Shown piece after piece: positions 7,721 to 16,652 of a stretch of 64,000 nt of DNA. Under the pieces are notes generated by a model, which was not told the DNA's origin, searched no databases, and saw nothing but the letters and a program-made list of their open reading frames with translations. The stretch is from Palsa-504 sp963844625 (GTDB lineage Bacteria; Actinomycetota; Actinomycetes; Streptosporangiales; Streptosporangiaceae). Made by a program: the position numbers and the translations under genes. How positions within the stretch are numbered: position 1 is the first letter of the stretch; every line of letters starts with the position of its first letter. The stretch lies in the NCBI GenBank assembly GCA_963844625.1, contig CAWJPF010000018.1, positions 372,001 to 436,000 of the forward strand, in the 5' to 3' direction.

Positions 7721-10672
7721 ATGCGCGCCGATATCCTCACTGCCGCGCCCGGACCTGTACCGGATCACGTTCCCGGGAGTTGGGCGACCTTGTCGAACCC
7801 CCTGCGCGGTCGGCACGCCGAGCTCGCCTCGCTGCATGAGCACCTCAGCCGGCTCCGGAACGGTGTCGGGACCAGCTGGCTGATCGAAGGCGGCCCGGGC
7901 CTTGGCAAGAGTCGGCTGGTGAAGCAGGTCCTGTCAGCCGCGCGCCAGGCCGGGTTCGCTGTCGGGCACGGCCTGGCCGAGCCCGGTGACGCGGCGGTGC
8001 CGCTGGCGGCGCTGATGGACGCGCTGTTCGAGGGACCCGAGCCGTTGCTCGACCGGTCAGCGCTACCGGATTCACATGCCTCCCGCGAGCAGCGCTATTG
8101 GCTGCTGCAGGACATCCAGACGCTGCTTGAGCAGGCTGCGATGCGCCAGCCGATCCTGATCTGCCTCGATGACTTGCAGTGGGCCGACAGCGGCACCTGC
8201 GCTGCCATCCGCAGCCTGCCGGTACGCCTGGCTTCGCTGCCTATCGGCTGGGTGCTGGCCTTGCGCCCGGCCGAGGGCGACTGTGATCTGGGACGAGGCG
8301 TCGCCGAGCTGGTCCGCACCGGGGCGGAAAGGACGGTCCTACGCCGCCTCGATCAGGCCGCCGTCGCCGATGTGGCGGCCGACGTCCTCGGCGCCGCTCC
8401 CGGCGGGGCCCTACTGGCCCTGGCCGAGGGAGCGCAAGGGAATCCGTTCTTTCTCATCGAGCTGCTCACCGGCCTGCGGGACGAGCGGCTCATCGACATC
8501 CACGCCGGGTACGCCACCCTGATAGAAGCACGGCTACCCCTGAGAGTGCGCGACAGCATGCGCCGACGCCTCGGGCGCATGTCGCCCGCTGCCCGCAGAG
8601 TCGCCGCGGTGGCCGCGTCGATGGGGCGCCGGTTCACTGTGGCCCAGCTCGCCGCCGTCCTGGACGTGCCCGCCTCGACCCTCCTCGACCCGGTCCAGGA
8701 GCTCATCGCCAGCGAGCTGCTGGCTGAAGGCGGGGAGATGCTGACCTTTACCCACGACCTGAACCGGGAGGCGGTGCGCGGCAGCCAGCCGCCCTCCGCC
8801 GTCCACGCCCTCGACCGCCAGGTCGCCGCTATGCTCCTGGCCGCCGACTCGCTTCCCGTGGAGGTCGCTGTCCAGCTCGCCGCCAGCGCCGCGCCCGGCG
8901 ACCAGGTCGCCATCACCACCTTGATGAAAGCCTCCGACGCGCTGAGTGGCAGCGATCCCGGGCAGGCGGCTGACCTCACCCGCCGGGCCCTCGACCTCAC
9001 CGCCGAACAGCACCCGCTGCGCGGACCGCTCGTGGCCCGCGCCGCGATCCTTCTCCACGCCGCGGGCAGAAGCGAGGAGGCCAGGGCCTTCGCCGATGGT
9101 GCGTTGAGCCAGGCCCTGCCGGCGGAGCAGGAGGCCGAGGTCCGGCTCAGCATCGCCAGCCTTTTCTCTCTCTCCCCGGACGTGCGGGCCGAGTCGTGCC
9201 GCCGGGCCCTCGCCCTGCCCGGGCTGCCGCCAGACCTGCGTGCACGGCTGCTGGCTCACCTGTTCTACAACCTCGTGGTCGCCGTCCGTCCTGACCAGGC
9301 CGAGCAGCAGCTCAAGGAGGCCAGGCAGGCCGTCGACGCAACCCGCGACAGCGCCGCCCGGTTCATCATCGAGCTGGCCGAGGCCAGTCTGCATTGCACC
9401 CGCGGCCACTTCGAGACCGCGCTCGCCCTGATCGACGCCGCCCTGCACAGCAGCAGCGCCGACGCCGGCGAGGACCCGAGGCGGCGGCTGGCCCGTTACC
9501 TCCGCAGCATTATCCTGATCGTGCTGGACCGCCTCGATGAAGCGCTGGCCGCGGCCACCGAGGGCATCCGCTCCGCCCAGCATGGCCGCCAGGCCTGGGC
9601 GCTGCAGTTGTTCGAGACGAGCCGGGCCCGCCAGCTGTTGCAGCGCGGGCAGTTGGCGGACGCCGCAGCAGCGCTCGAAGGGCGCTTCCGCCCGGACGAC
9701 GCCCACCTCGTCGTCAGCGTGCCCCATGCCGACGCCGTGGTCGTCCTCAGCCGCGTCGCCCTGCACACCGCCGACGAGCGTCAGGCCGAGCTCACCTCAG
9801 CCGTCGCACGAGGGATGCTCCAATCCGGGGTGCCCGGCGTGGAACGGCACGCCGCCTGGCTCCTCGCCCTGCAAGCCCAGGCAGCGGGCGATCCGGCCCA
9901 GGCTCGCCGCTGGCTCGCCGCCCGCGGCGAGCAGGAGCGCCTGTCGATCTTCCCGCTCATTCCCCTTGATCCGTCCGACGACCCGCAGCTCGTCCGGATC
10001 GCCATCGCCAGCGGGGATAGGGAGCTGGCCGACTCGGCAGTGGTAGGCGCCGAGCTGCGGCACCAGATCAACCCCGGCGTACCTTCCGCCGCGGCCAGCG
10101 CCGCGCACGCCCGGGGCCTGCTCACCGGAGACGCCGACCTGCTGGCTCGGGCCGTCGGGCTCCTGGAAACCGGCCAGCGGCCGCTCGCGCTGGCCTCTGC
10201 CCTCGAGGATCTCGCCGTCGCCGAGTCCCGGGCCGGTCGCACCGACCAGGCCATCGCCGCACTCGACCGCGCCCTCGTCATCCACGCCGGCTGCGGAGCA
10301 CGCTGGGACCTCGCCCGGGTCCGCAGGCGACTGCGGCAGCTCGGGGTCCGGCGCCGCCTGGCCGCTGAGTCCCGGCCCGCTCAGGGCTGGGCGGCCATGA
10401 CCGACTCCGAACTGGCAGTGGTCCGCCTGGTCGCCGAGGGCCTCACCAACCGCGAAGTAGCCGAGCGGCTTTACATCTCCCCCCACACCGTCGACGGCCA
10501 CCTCCGCCACGCGTTCGAGAAGCTCGGGATCAACTCCCGGGTCATACTGACCCGCATCGCTTCCGAACATCCCCGAACCGGCGAAGCAAAGAGACACGAC
10601 GGGAGTGGCCCGGTTCCTGTGCCGCTGGTCGTCCGTGACATGCCGCGCCTGCCACCGGAAAGAGTCGCGTAA
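7721..10672 (+). CDS. LAL-type LuxR family ATPase regulator
   Basis: A 983-aa regulator, start chosen at ATG 7721 (GGAGGG 10 nt upstream; the frame is open further upstream but without a site). Domains: an N-terminal AAA ATPase with Walker A GGPGLGKS, Walker B ILICLDDLQWAD and an NPFF-type sensor motif; a central alpha-helical TPR-like region; and a C-terminal LuxR helix-turn-helix (about residues 890-950) with the signature EGLTNREVAERLYISPHTVD. Such proteins bind ATP and an inducer (often a sugar or polyketide signal) and activate nearby promoters. It is transcribed divergently from the hydrolase at 7442, sharing a 278-bp intergenic region. Confidence 0.88.
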   Translation: MRADILTAAPGPVPDHVPGSWATLSNPLRGRHAELASLHEHLSRLRNGVGTSWLIEGGPGLGKSRLVKQVLSAARQAGFAVGHGLAEPGDAAVPLAALMDALFEGPEPLLDRSALPDSHASREQRYWLLQDIQTLLEQAAMRQPILICLDDLQWADSGTCAAIRSLPVRLASLPIGWVLALRPAEGDCDLGRGVAELVRTGAERTVLRRLDQAAVADVAADVLGAAPGGALLALAEGAQGNPFFLIELLTGLRDERLIDIHAGYATLIEARLPLRVRDSMRRRLGRMSPAARRVAAVAASMGRRFTVAQLAAVLDVPASTLLDPVQELIASELLAEGGEMLTFTHDLNREAVRGSQPPSAVHALDRQVAAMLLAADSLPVEVAVQLAASAAPGDQVAITTLMKASDALSGSDPGQAADLTRRALDLTAEQHPLRGPLVARAAILLHAAGRSEEARAFADGALSQALPAEQEAEVRLSIASLFSLSPDVRAESCRRALALPGLPPDLRARLLAHLFYNLVVAVRPDQAEQQLKEARQAVDATRDSAARFIIELAEASLHCTRGHFETALALIDAALHSSSADAGEDPRRRLARYLRSIILIVLDRLDEALAAATEGIRSAQHGRQAWALQLFETSRARQLLQRGQLADAAAALEGRFRPDDAHLVVSVPHADAVVVLSRVALHTADERQAELTSAVARGMLQSGVPGVERHAAWLLALQAQAAGDPAQARRWLAARGEQERLSIFPLIPLDPSDDPQLVRIAIASGDRELADSAVVGAELRHQINPGVPSAAASAAHARGLLTGDADLLARAVGLLETGQRPLALASALEDLAVAESRAGRTDQAIAALDRALVIHAGCGARWDLARVRRRLRQLGVRRRLAAESRPAQGWAAMTDSELAVVRLVAEGLTNREVAERLYISPHTVDGHLRHAFEKLGINSRVILTRIASEHPRTGEAKRHDGSGPVPVPLVVRDMPRLPPERVA

Positions 10673-11233
10673 CTCCGGCACGGCAAGAATGCAGTCACGC
10701 CAGGCCAGCGTGCCAGGCAAAGGCCCATCGTACTGGTGACCTCGCGTATTCAACTGCCGGGAATCTTCTTTGGTCCGGGCCTGGGATCACGACAGCCAGT
10801 AAGAGTGGGCGACCCGTCGAGCGGTGGCTGGAACTGGAGGGCGTCTTCACCATCGCCGGGTTCGGCGACGTGGAGCATGCCGACTACCTGGACTGGGAGC
10901 CGGGCGCCGGCCTGGTGTACCTGCGGCGGCTGAACCGACAGCCAGGTGTGGCGCGCCGACTTCACGGTGACGGCCCGGCCGCACCCGGAGAGGCCGACGC
11001 GGTGGCGGTGAGCTGGCGCGCCGTCCATCTTCCATCCGCCGGCCCACGTCAGAACGACCGCCGGCGGGTAACGCTGCGGGGAGTCGGCTCGCTATCGCCC
11101 GTGACCGTTCCCTTGCGGGTCGAGCCCGTCACCTATCACGGCGGCTGGCGGTGGCTTCGGCCGTCAGCCCGGCTCTGCAACTCGATGAGCGATTACGAGC
11201 GACAGGCCGGCGCGCTCTGAGAGGATCTGACCT
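10673..11233 (+). other. intergenic region with an unidentified decayed coding remnant
   Basis: No intact gene. A plus-strand frame from about 10820 to 11220 contains a protein-like stretch (LELEGVFTIAGFGDVEHA then PGAGLVYLRR), but its downstream half turns into arginine-rich shadow sequence. The stretch loosely resembles the DUF5753 region of Scr1-type regulators, which is a weak guess. It may be the end of a lost gene. Confidence 0.25.
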
Positions 11234-12379
11234 ATGCCCGCAGAGATTCCGGCCGAAGCGCTCCAGCTGCGATCGCTGGTAAGAGCCGATCAGACCCTTG
11301 AGTTGTTCCTGGACATGGTCCCGGTGTCAGAGCCGGGACCAGACGAGGTCGTCATCAGGGTTGAGGCAGCACCGCTCAACCCGTCAGACATGGGCCTGCT
11401 CTTCGCGGGGGCTGATATGGCTGCCGCAGTGGCTAGCGGATCTGCTGAGCGCCCGGTCGTCACCGCGCCCATCCCCGATGCCGCCATGCGCGGCCTGGGC
11501 GGCCGGGTAGGGACGCCCCTGCCGGTCGGCAACGAGGGCGCGGGCGTGGTCGTGGCGGCGGGCGAGTCTGCGGCCGCGCAGGCTCTGCTGGGCAAGATCG
11601 TCGCTGCGGCGGGCGGCGGAATGTACTCGCAGTACCGGCCGGTCAACGTCGCGCTGTGCCTGGAGCTCCCGGCCGGAGCGACGGCGATCGAAGGCGCAGC
11701 CTCGTTCGTGAACCCGATGACGGTGCTCGGCATGGTCGAGACCATGCGGGTGGAGAATCACAGCGCGCTAGTGCACACAGCCGCAGCCTCCAACCTTGGC
11801 CAGATGCTCAACCGGCTCTGCACCGAGCAGCAGATTCCGCTCGTGAACATCGTGCGGAAGCCAGACCAGGAAGCGATGCTCCGCGCGCTTGGTGCCGTCC
11901 ACGTCTGCAATTCGACGTCCACCGACTTCATGGCCGAGCTGATCGACGCGCTCAAGGCAACCGGTGCCACGCTTGCCTTCGACGCCATCGGCGGCGGCCG
12001 GCTGGCGAGCCAGATCCTGACGGGCATGGAAGCCGCCGCCAGCGCCGCCGCGGGCGGCTACAGCAGGTACGGGTCGGCCGTGCACAAGCAGGTCTACATC
12101 TACGGATCGCTTGACCGCAGCCCGACTGAGCTGACCCGCAGCTATGGCACGGCCTGGGGCATCGGCGGGTGGCTGCTGACGCCGTTCCTGCAGAAGGCCG
12201 GCCTGGCGCGCGTTGCGCAGCTGCGTGACCAGGTCGCTGCCGGGCTCACCACTACGTTCGCCAGCAGCTACACAGCGCAGGTATCACTCCCAGCCGCGCT
12301 CTCCCTCGAGGCGATCGCCGACTACGGCCGGCAGGCGACCGGCTCGAAATACGTCATCATCCCGAGCCCCTCCGCCTAG
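11234..12379 (+). CDS. MDR-family (zinc-binding dehydrogenase-like) oxidoreductase
   Basis: A 381-aa medium-chain reductase. The N-terminal GroES-like domain has PGPDEVVIRVEAAPLNPSD and a glycine-rich GNEGAGVVVAAG; the Rossmann domain has VHTAAASNLGQML in place of the usual glycine-rich loop, and later AFDAIGGG. The usual catalytic zinc ligands are absent, so it is likely an NAD(P)H-dependent quinone/enone-type reductase. Sequence from about residue 270 (the SRYG/KQVYIYGSLD region) is typical of the longer members. The start has a GAGAGG site 8-9 nt upstream. It stands alone; no operon partner is seen. Confidence 0.8.
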   Translation: MPAEIPAEALQLRSLVRADQTLELFLDMVPVSEPGPDEVVIRVEAAPLNPSDMGLLFAGADMAAAVASGSAERPVVTAPIPDAAMRGLGGRVGTPLPVGNEGAGVVVAAGESAAAQALLGKIVAAAGGGMYSQYRPVNVALCLELPAGATAIEGAASFVNPMTVLGMVETMRVENHSALVHTAAASNLGQMLNRLCTEQQIPLVNIVRKPDQEAMLRALGAVHVCNSTSTDFMAELIDALKATGATLAFDAIGGGRLASQILTGMEAAASAAAGGYSRYGSAVHKQVYIYGSLDRSPTELTRSYGTAWGIGGWLLTPFLQKAGLARVAQLRDQVAAGLTTTFASSYTAQVSLPAALSLEAIADYGRQATGSKYVIIPSPSA

Positions 12380-12450
12380 CGCTGCTATACCTCGTCGTCG
12401 AGGCCCTCCGCGAGCCCCGCTGAAATCCCGCAAGCCCGCGTCCCAACGGC

Positions 12451-12615
12451 GATCCCCACAGGAATCCCACGGACGAAACGGCACTACGCGGTACACTTGT
12501 TATGCGCGTTAAAGACACGGAAATGCCCGCTAACCAGCGTTTATGCGAATGAGCTGCGTTGTTTGAGCTTTCCCAGACGAATGCTCTCAGGATGATAGAA
12601 CGCCTGAAAAACGGA
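12451..12615. repeat. dispersed about 165-bp repeat, copy A
   Basis: Two blocks match another copy at 62113-62280. The first 70 bp (12451-12520) differ at about 8 positions by eye; the second block (about 12571-12615, ending in CCTGAAAAACGGA) also matches. The middle is more diverged. No recognised gene lies in it. It lies in the gap between the MDR gene and the SDR gene and could be a non-autonomous mobile element or the end of a lost insertion sequence. Confidence 0.75.
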
Positions 12616-12759
12616 CGGTCGGCTGCTCAGTTCTGCCGGCACCTCGGCAACGGCGGAACGTCACGATCGCCGGCCAGCCCAGACGTATAGTCACAGCGTG
12701 AATATGCGATGCGAGTCTTGTCGACCCACTCGCGAAGAGCCAACTGGGGAGCCGTAATT

Positions 12760-13524
12760 ATGACCGCAGACTTCTCGCTGAGCGGTGGTGTCGCGCTGGT
12801 CACCGGCGCCGGAAGCGGGATCGGCCGGGCAATAGCCCTGGGGCTCGCCGACGCGGGCGCGCTCGTCGGCTGCGTCGATCAGGTCCCTGGGAAGGTCGAG
12901 GCCACCGCCGCCGAGATCCTGGCCGCAGGCAGCCGGGCAGTCCCTGTCGTCACGGACGTGACCGATCTGGCCGCCATGTCCGCAGCTGTCGTGCACATCG
13001 AGTCGGCGCTCGGGCCGCTGACGCTCGGGGTCAACGCGGCCGGCATCGCCAACGCGGCGCCCGCCGAGACTATGCCGGAAGAGCAATGGCGGCAGGTCAT
13101 CGACGTCGACCTCACCGGCGTCTTCCTATCGTGCCAGGCCGAGGGACAGGCGATGATCCGCAACGGCGGCGGGTCTATCGTCAACATCGCCTCGATGTCG
13201 GCCACCATCGCCAACCGCGGCCTGCACCAGGCTCACTACAACTCAGCCAAGGCCGGCGTCGTGCACCTCGGCCGGAGCCTGGCCTGGGAATGGGCCGCTT
13301 CCGGCGTCCGCGTCAACAGCATCAGTCCCGGCTACACCTACACCCCGATGACACAGCGACCCGAGCAACGGGACGCGATGCAGGGATACGCCAAAGACAC
13401 GCCCATGGGCAGGAACGCCGAGCCAGAGGACATGGTGGGTCCCGTCATCTTCCTGCTGAGCCGCGCGGCGTCATTCGTGACCGGCGTCGACCTCCTCGTC
13501 GATGGAGGCCACGTCATCTGGTAG
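12760..13524 (+). CDS. SDR family oxidoreductase
   Basis: A complete 254-aa classical short-chain dehydrogenase: cofactor loop TGAGSGIG, NAAGIA after strand 4, catalytic serine in NIASMSA, and catalytic YNSAK. The C-terminus ends in the usual GVDLLVDGGHVIW. Acidic residues after strand 2 (CVDQ) suggest NAD rather than NADP preference. I start at ATG 12760, preceded by GGGGAG at 8 nt, rather than the upstream in-frame ATG at 12709, which adds 17 non-conserved residues. Substrate unknown; related enzymes act on polyols or sugar alcohols. It is monocistronic. Confidence 0.85.
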   Translation: MTADFSLSGGVALVTGAGSGIGRAIALGLADAGALVGCVDQVPGKVEATAAEILAAGSRAVPVVTDVTDLAAMSAAVVHIESALGPLTLGVNAAGIANAAPAETMPEEQWRQVIDVDLTGVFLSCQAEGQAMIRNGGGSIVNIASMSATIANRGLHQAHYNSAKAGVVHLGRSLAWEWAASGVRVNSISPGYTYTPMTQRPEQRDAMQGYAKDTPMGRNAEPEDMVGPVIFLLSRAASFVTGVDLLVDGGHVIW

Positions 13525-13618
13525 CCATCCGGCGCGTCGCCTCTCCTCGATTCCGGGACCCGGACGCTGAATCTCGTGACACCAAATCACTTACCCGGGG
13601 AGGCGTAGCAGCGTCGGG

Positions 13619-13640
13619 CCGTGCGCGTAGCCGCGCACGG
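13619..13640. terminator. GC hairpin downstream of the SDR gene
   Basis: A perfect 9-bp stem CCGTGCGCG / CGCGCACGG with a 4-nt loop lies about 95 bp after the SDR stop. It has no T-run, as is common for actinobacterial terminators. The rest of 13525-13804 shows no gene. Confidence 0.35.
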
Positions 13641-13804
13641 ATCGGCATGCAATTGGGCAGTCGCCGTGGCGATTCAGGTTACCGGCCATGCGATGGTCAC
13701 TGGTGCGCCTTTACCAAGCCCTATGCCGTTGACACCTGAGTGGCGGGTTACCGGCAGGCGGGGTCCTGTTTAAGCACCGGTTTCTGGCCTCGGAGCTGTA
13801 TATC

Positions 13805-14359
13805 TCACCCCTCGCCGCGGCGATGCAGTTGTGCGAGTTCTACGTAGGAGGCAGCGTTGCGCTCGATCGCCGCGCGCTCCGCTTCGGACAACTCACGCCG
13901 CACCTTGCCCGGCACCCCGGCGACCAGTACTCCCTCCGGGATCTGCTGCCCTTCGGTGAGGAGTGCGCCGGCCGCGATGATCGAATGACGTCCCACGTGC
14001 GCCGCGTTGAGCACGATCGCGCCCATCCCGATGAGGACCTGGTCCTCGACGGTGCATCCGTGCAGCGTGGCATTGTGGCCGACAGTGACGTCCGAGCCCA
14101 GCGATAGCGGCACGCCCGGGTCTGCGTGCAGGACGCAGCCGTCCTGTATGTTGCTGCGCTCGCCGACGAAGATGGAATCATGGTCGGCGCGGAGCACTGC
14201 CCCGTACCAGATGCTCGCCCCGGCGCTGACCGTGACACGCCCGATAAGCACGGCACCTGGGGCGAGGAAAGCAGATTCGGCGGCCACGGGGCGGTGCTCG
14301 CCGAGCGTGACGAGTGACGCCACGCCGACGCCAATGCCTGAGGCCGACTGTTTATTCAT
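13805..14359 (-). CDS. gamma-carbonic anhydrase family protein (left-handed beta-helix)
   Basis: About 184 aa of hexapeptide-repeat protein. The family pattern is clear: WYGAVLRADHDSIFVGE, then NIQDGCVLHAD, then VTVGHNATLHGCTV. The three histidines at these places match the zinc ligands of gamma-carbonic anhydrases, while related acyltransferases lack this spacing. The C-terminus (GVLVAGVPGKVRREL) is typical. The protein acts as a trimer; the role is CO2 hydration or an uncharacterised homologue function. The start is uncertain: ATG 14359 is used; an in-frame GTG at 14389 would add 10 residues. Nothing nearby explains its role. Confidence 0.8.
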   Translation of the reverse strand: MNKQSASGIGVGVASLVTLGEHRPVAAESAFLAPGAVLIGRVTVSAGASIWYGAVLRADHDSIFVGERSNIQDGCVLHADPGVPLSLGSDVTVGHNATLHGCTVEDQVLIGMGAIVLNAAHVGRHSIIAAGALLTEGQQIPEGVLVAGVPGKVRRELSEAERAAIERNAASYVELAQLHRRGEG

Positions 14360-14592
14360 AGCTAGGCCGGCCGTTCCCGCGCCGCGCACCGGCCGCCTGC
14401 CTGCAAGGCCTTTCCGGCCCGGTCAATGAGACAACGTGCTGCGCCATCAGTATCTCCGTAACTAGCTGCTCCAGGTGTGTGCCATCGCGCAGCGAGCTTA
14501 CGTGTTCGTGTCCGAAGGGCCGGTTCGCGGCCTGCCGGCCAGTTGCGCTGTCGTGAAGTCAGGGTGCAAAAGGCCCCGGCCGCCGGCGAAGG

Positions 14593-14742
14593 CACAGCAG
14601 CCTCGCCGAGGCAGAGGCCGCGGTCAAGCAGCAGACCATCGACCGCTATGGTCGCGTCAGCGCGCTGATCGTCAGCGCAGGTCTGATGCTGCCAGGCAAT
14701 GTCGCCGCCACGGCCCGGTTCAACTCAACTGCGAAGATCTGA
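14593..14742 (+). pseudogene. short-chain dehydrogenase internal fragment
   Basis: One frame reads LAEAEAAVKQQTIDRYGRV, then SALIVSAGLMLPGNVAA, which is the helix and strand-4 region of an SDR (usual form: D.FGRIDVLVNNAGLMPL). It starts and stops abruptly (TGA at 14740), with no cofactor loop or catalytic Tyr-Lys. Nothing else is recognised in 14390-14852. Confidence 0.55.
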
Positions 14743-14852
14743 GTGACTTGACTGAAGCGAGCCAACTGCCGGGCTGGGTAGAACGAAACCGTGGACAGTG
14801 TTCGGCACACCGGGCCGCGCCAGGCGGGACTCAAGGGCCAGCCGCTGAGCCG

Positions 14853-15311
14853 ATGAACCCAGACCTTGACCTGCGTGCCGGCCGGCCCGACCGCTGGGCC
14901 GCGTCGGGCCCGGCAGTGATCGCCGCGGTATCGGCAGGCGGCGTCATCGGCGCCGAGGCACGGTATGCCGCCGACGTGATATGGCCGACCGCACGCGATG
15001 CCTTTGCTTACACCACGTTCGCGGTGAACATCATCGGCTGCGCGCTGATCGGGACAACCATCGCGTGCCTGTGCAGGATCCGGGTGGTGAGCAAGCTCGC
15101 CCGGCCATTTCTCGCCACCGAGATCCTCGGCGGCTTCACCACCTTTTCCACCGCCGCTGTCGACAGTCAGCAGCTCGCGGCGAGCGGGCATCTCCTTCTC
15201 GGCGCGGCGAACATCCTCGGCACCGTCGCCGCGGGCCTCACCGCCGTCCTTCTCACCACACGCCTCACCCGTCGCGTGGCCGACGCCCGCGAGAGCGAGC
15301 TCAAACAGTGA
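14853..15311 (+). CDS. crcB: FluC/CrcB fluoride channel
   Basis: A 152-aa four-helix membrane protein. Family motifs are present in order: GGVIGAEARYAADV (helix 1), FAVNIIGCALIGTT (helix 2, with the conserved Asn), and the pore segment GGFTTFSTAAVDS (helix 3 break). FluC channels export fluoride as dual-topology dimers; actinobacteria often encode two adjacent copies. ATG 14853 is chosen because the conserved part begins soon after; the frame is open further upstream but reads as arginine-rich non-coding sequence. The stop overlaps a GTG that begins a decayed second copy. No fluoride riboswitch was recognised upstream. Confidence 0.85.
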   Translation: MNPDLDLRAGRPDRWAASGPAVIAAVSAGGVIGAEARYAADVIWPTARDAFAYTTFAVNIIGCALIGTTIACLCRIRVVSKLARPFLATEILGGFTTFSTAAVDSQQLAASGHLLLGAANILGTVAAGLTAVLLTTRLTRRVADARESELKQ

Positions 15312-15472
15312 TCGCGCTCATGGTGGCAGCCGACGCCGCCGTCGGCGGCACATCCCCGATCGCCGACATCAGCGAGCCCGGACACCAGCACGACACGGCC
15401 ACCGGATGGGTCCCGCCACCTGGCCTGCCCCAGCCAGTTGTACTGCTCGCAGGCCAGCCCCGGAGGGCGTAA
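15308..15472 (+). pseudogene. decayed second FluC/CrcB copy (N-terminal remnant)
   Basis: A GTG at 15308 overlaps the crcB stop (GTGA), the usual junction of crcB pairs. It opens a 54-codon frame starting VIALMVAADAAVGG and later HQHDTATGWV, resembling the start and the F/W-containing loop of a second CrcB (typical form VTALLVALGGA...HDT.FPWGTL). No membrane helices 2-4 follow before the stop at 15472. The match is short, so the call is tentative. Confidence 0.45.
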
Positions 15473-15578
15473 CGAAGAGCTGACCAGGGAAATGAGGCAA
15501 GTCCGTGTCATCGGGGCCAGGCAGCCCGTCAGGCGCCGACAGGAGGACGCTCACCTTCGCGGCAGCGCCGCGGTGCCG

Positions 15579-16082
15579 CTACTGTCCGCCTAGTCCGAAT
15601 GCCTCCCCCACCGCCGTGATTCCGGCGGTGTCGGCGAAGGGGAAGCTGAAGATCACTTCGTCAGCGCCGGCCTCGATGTGACCGGCGACCAGGCCGGGAA
15701 TCTCGTGGGGCTGGCCGACGGTGAATCCGGCGATCTCCTGCTCAGAGCCGGCCGCCGCCAGCATCTCGCGCATCTCGGCCGTGTTCTGGGCCGACGTGGT
15801 GAGCAGCAGCGGGGACATCCAGGTCACGCCGACCTCGGCCGGGTCCCGGCCGACCTCGGCGCAGTGGCGGCGGAGCACGCTGATCTTGCGGGTCAGCGTG
15901 CTGACGTCGCCCGTCACGTTGCACATGTCCGCGTAGCGGGCCACCAGCCGCAGCGTCCGCTTCTCGCCGCCGCCGCCGATCATGATCTTCGGCCCGCCCG
16001 CCTGCACGGGCCGGGGCAGGTTGCGGGCATGATCGAGCCGGTAGTGAGTGCCGGAGAAGCTCACATCGTCGCCGGTGAACAT
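15579..16082 (-). pseudogene. luciferase-like (F420-type) oxidoreductase, 5' truncated
   Basis: A 167-codon frame covers only the C-terminal half of an LLM-class flavin/F420 oxidoreductase: FSGTHYRLDHARNLPRPVQ, then GGPKIMIGGGGEKRTLRLVA, a hallmark of this family. Full-length members have about 280-320 aa, so the N-terminal half of the TIM barrel with the cofactor site is missing. Codons just upstream (about 16083-16110) still look in-frame (REAVQVCRAM) before homology fades. It may be annotated as a short CDS but should be non-functional. Confidence 0.65.
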
Positions 16083-16652
16083 GGCCCGGCAGACCTGAAC
16101 CGCCTCTCTGCGATCAGAACATCGATGGCAGCCACTGCATCAGCCCATCACCAACCTTGAATGCGCAACCGCCCGTCCGGGGGGGGCCGGGTTCCACGCA
16201 CACCAGATCGTTCGAGGCGCCCTGACAGGCGGCCAAGATGGTCCCCACGGCGCGTGAGAACGGATGTTCTGTCACCGTGCTCAAGATCGCTGCCCTGCTA
16301 CTACCTCGTCGACCTCATCTACATGAGAGCGCATCGGCTGCCCGGATACTTATGCGCTGCTCGGCATATTCAATCGTTGTTCGGCTAACTCAGCTGCGAC
16401 TACCCGTGTTCAGGTACACACAAACCGCGACCATGGTCGGCTACGCTACTGCGGTTCTCGACTCGTCGGCGCTTAAGGCTGCTCAGGCATCCTCGCACGC
16501 CGTGCCACCGCCGGCAACTATTCGCTGGCAGCCCTGACACCCCCTGACCGGCGCAAGAGGTGCTCGCCCCCAACGCGGTTGGCCGGCTTCAAACTATTTT
16601 GGCGAGCGCGATGTGACAGTTCTCCTGCGAGAAACTTGCCAGGGTCATCTAA
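16083..16652. other. intergenic region, no gene recognised
   Basis: 570 bp, visibly less G/C-biased than the neighbours, between the truncated luciferase-like gene and the multi-kinase gene. Short open frames here show no coding character or family match. It presumably carries the promoter of the kinase gene; I could not fix a -10/-35 pair. Confidence 0.4.

Noticed and set aside
8534..9766. 410-codon minus-strand frame
   Set aside because: Antisense shadow of the LuxR/LAL regulator.
14475..14852. N-terminal extension of the CrcB frame
   Set aside because: Charged, low-complexity sequence not found in fluoride channels; ATG 14853 gives the normal length.
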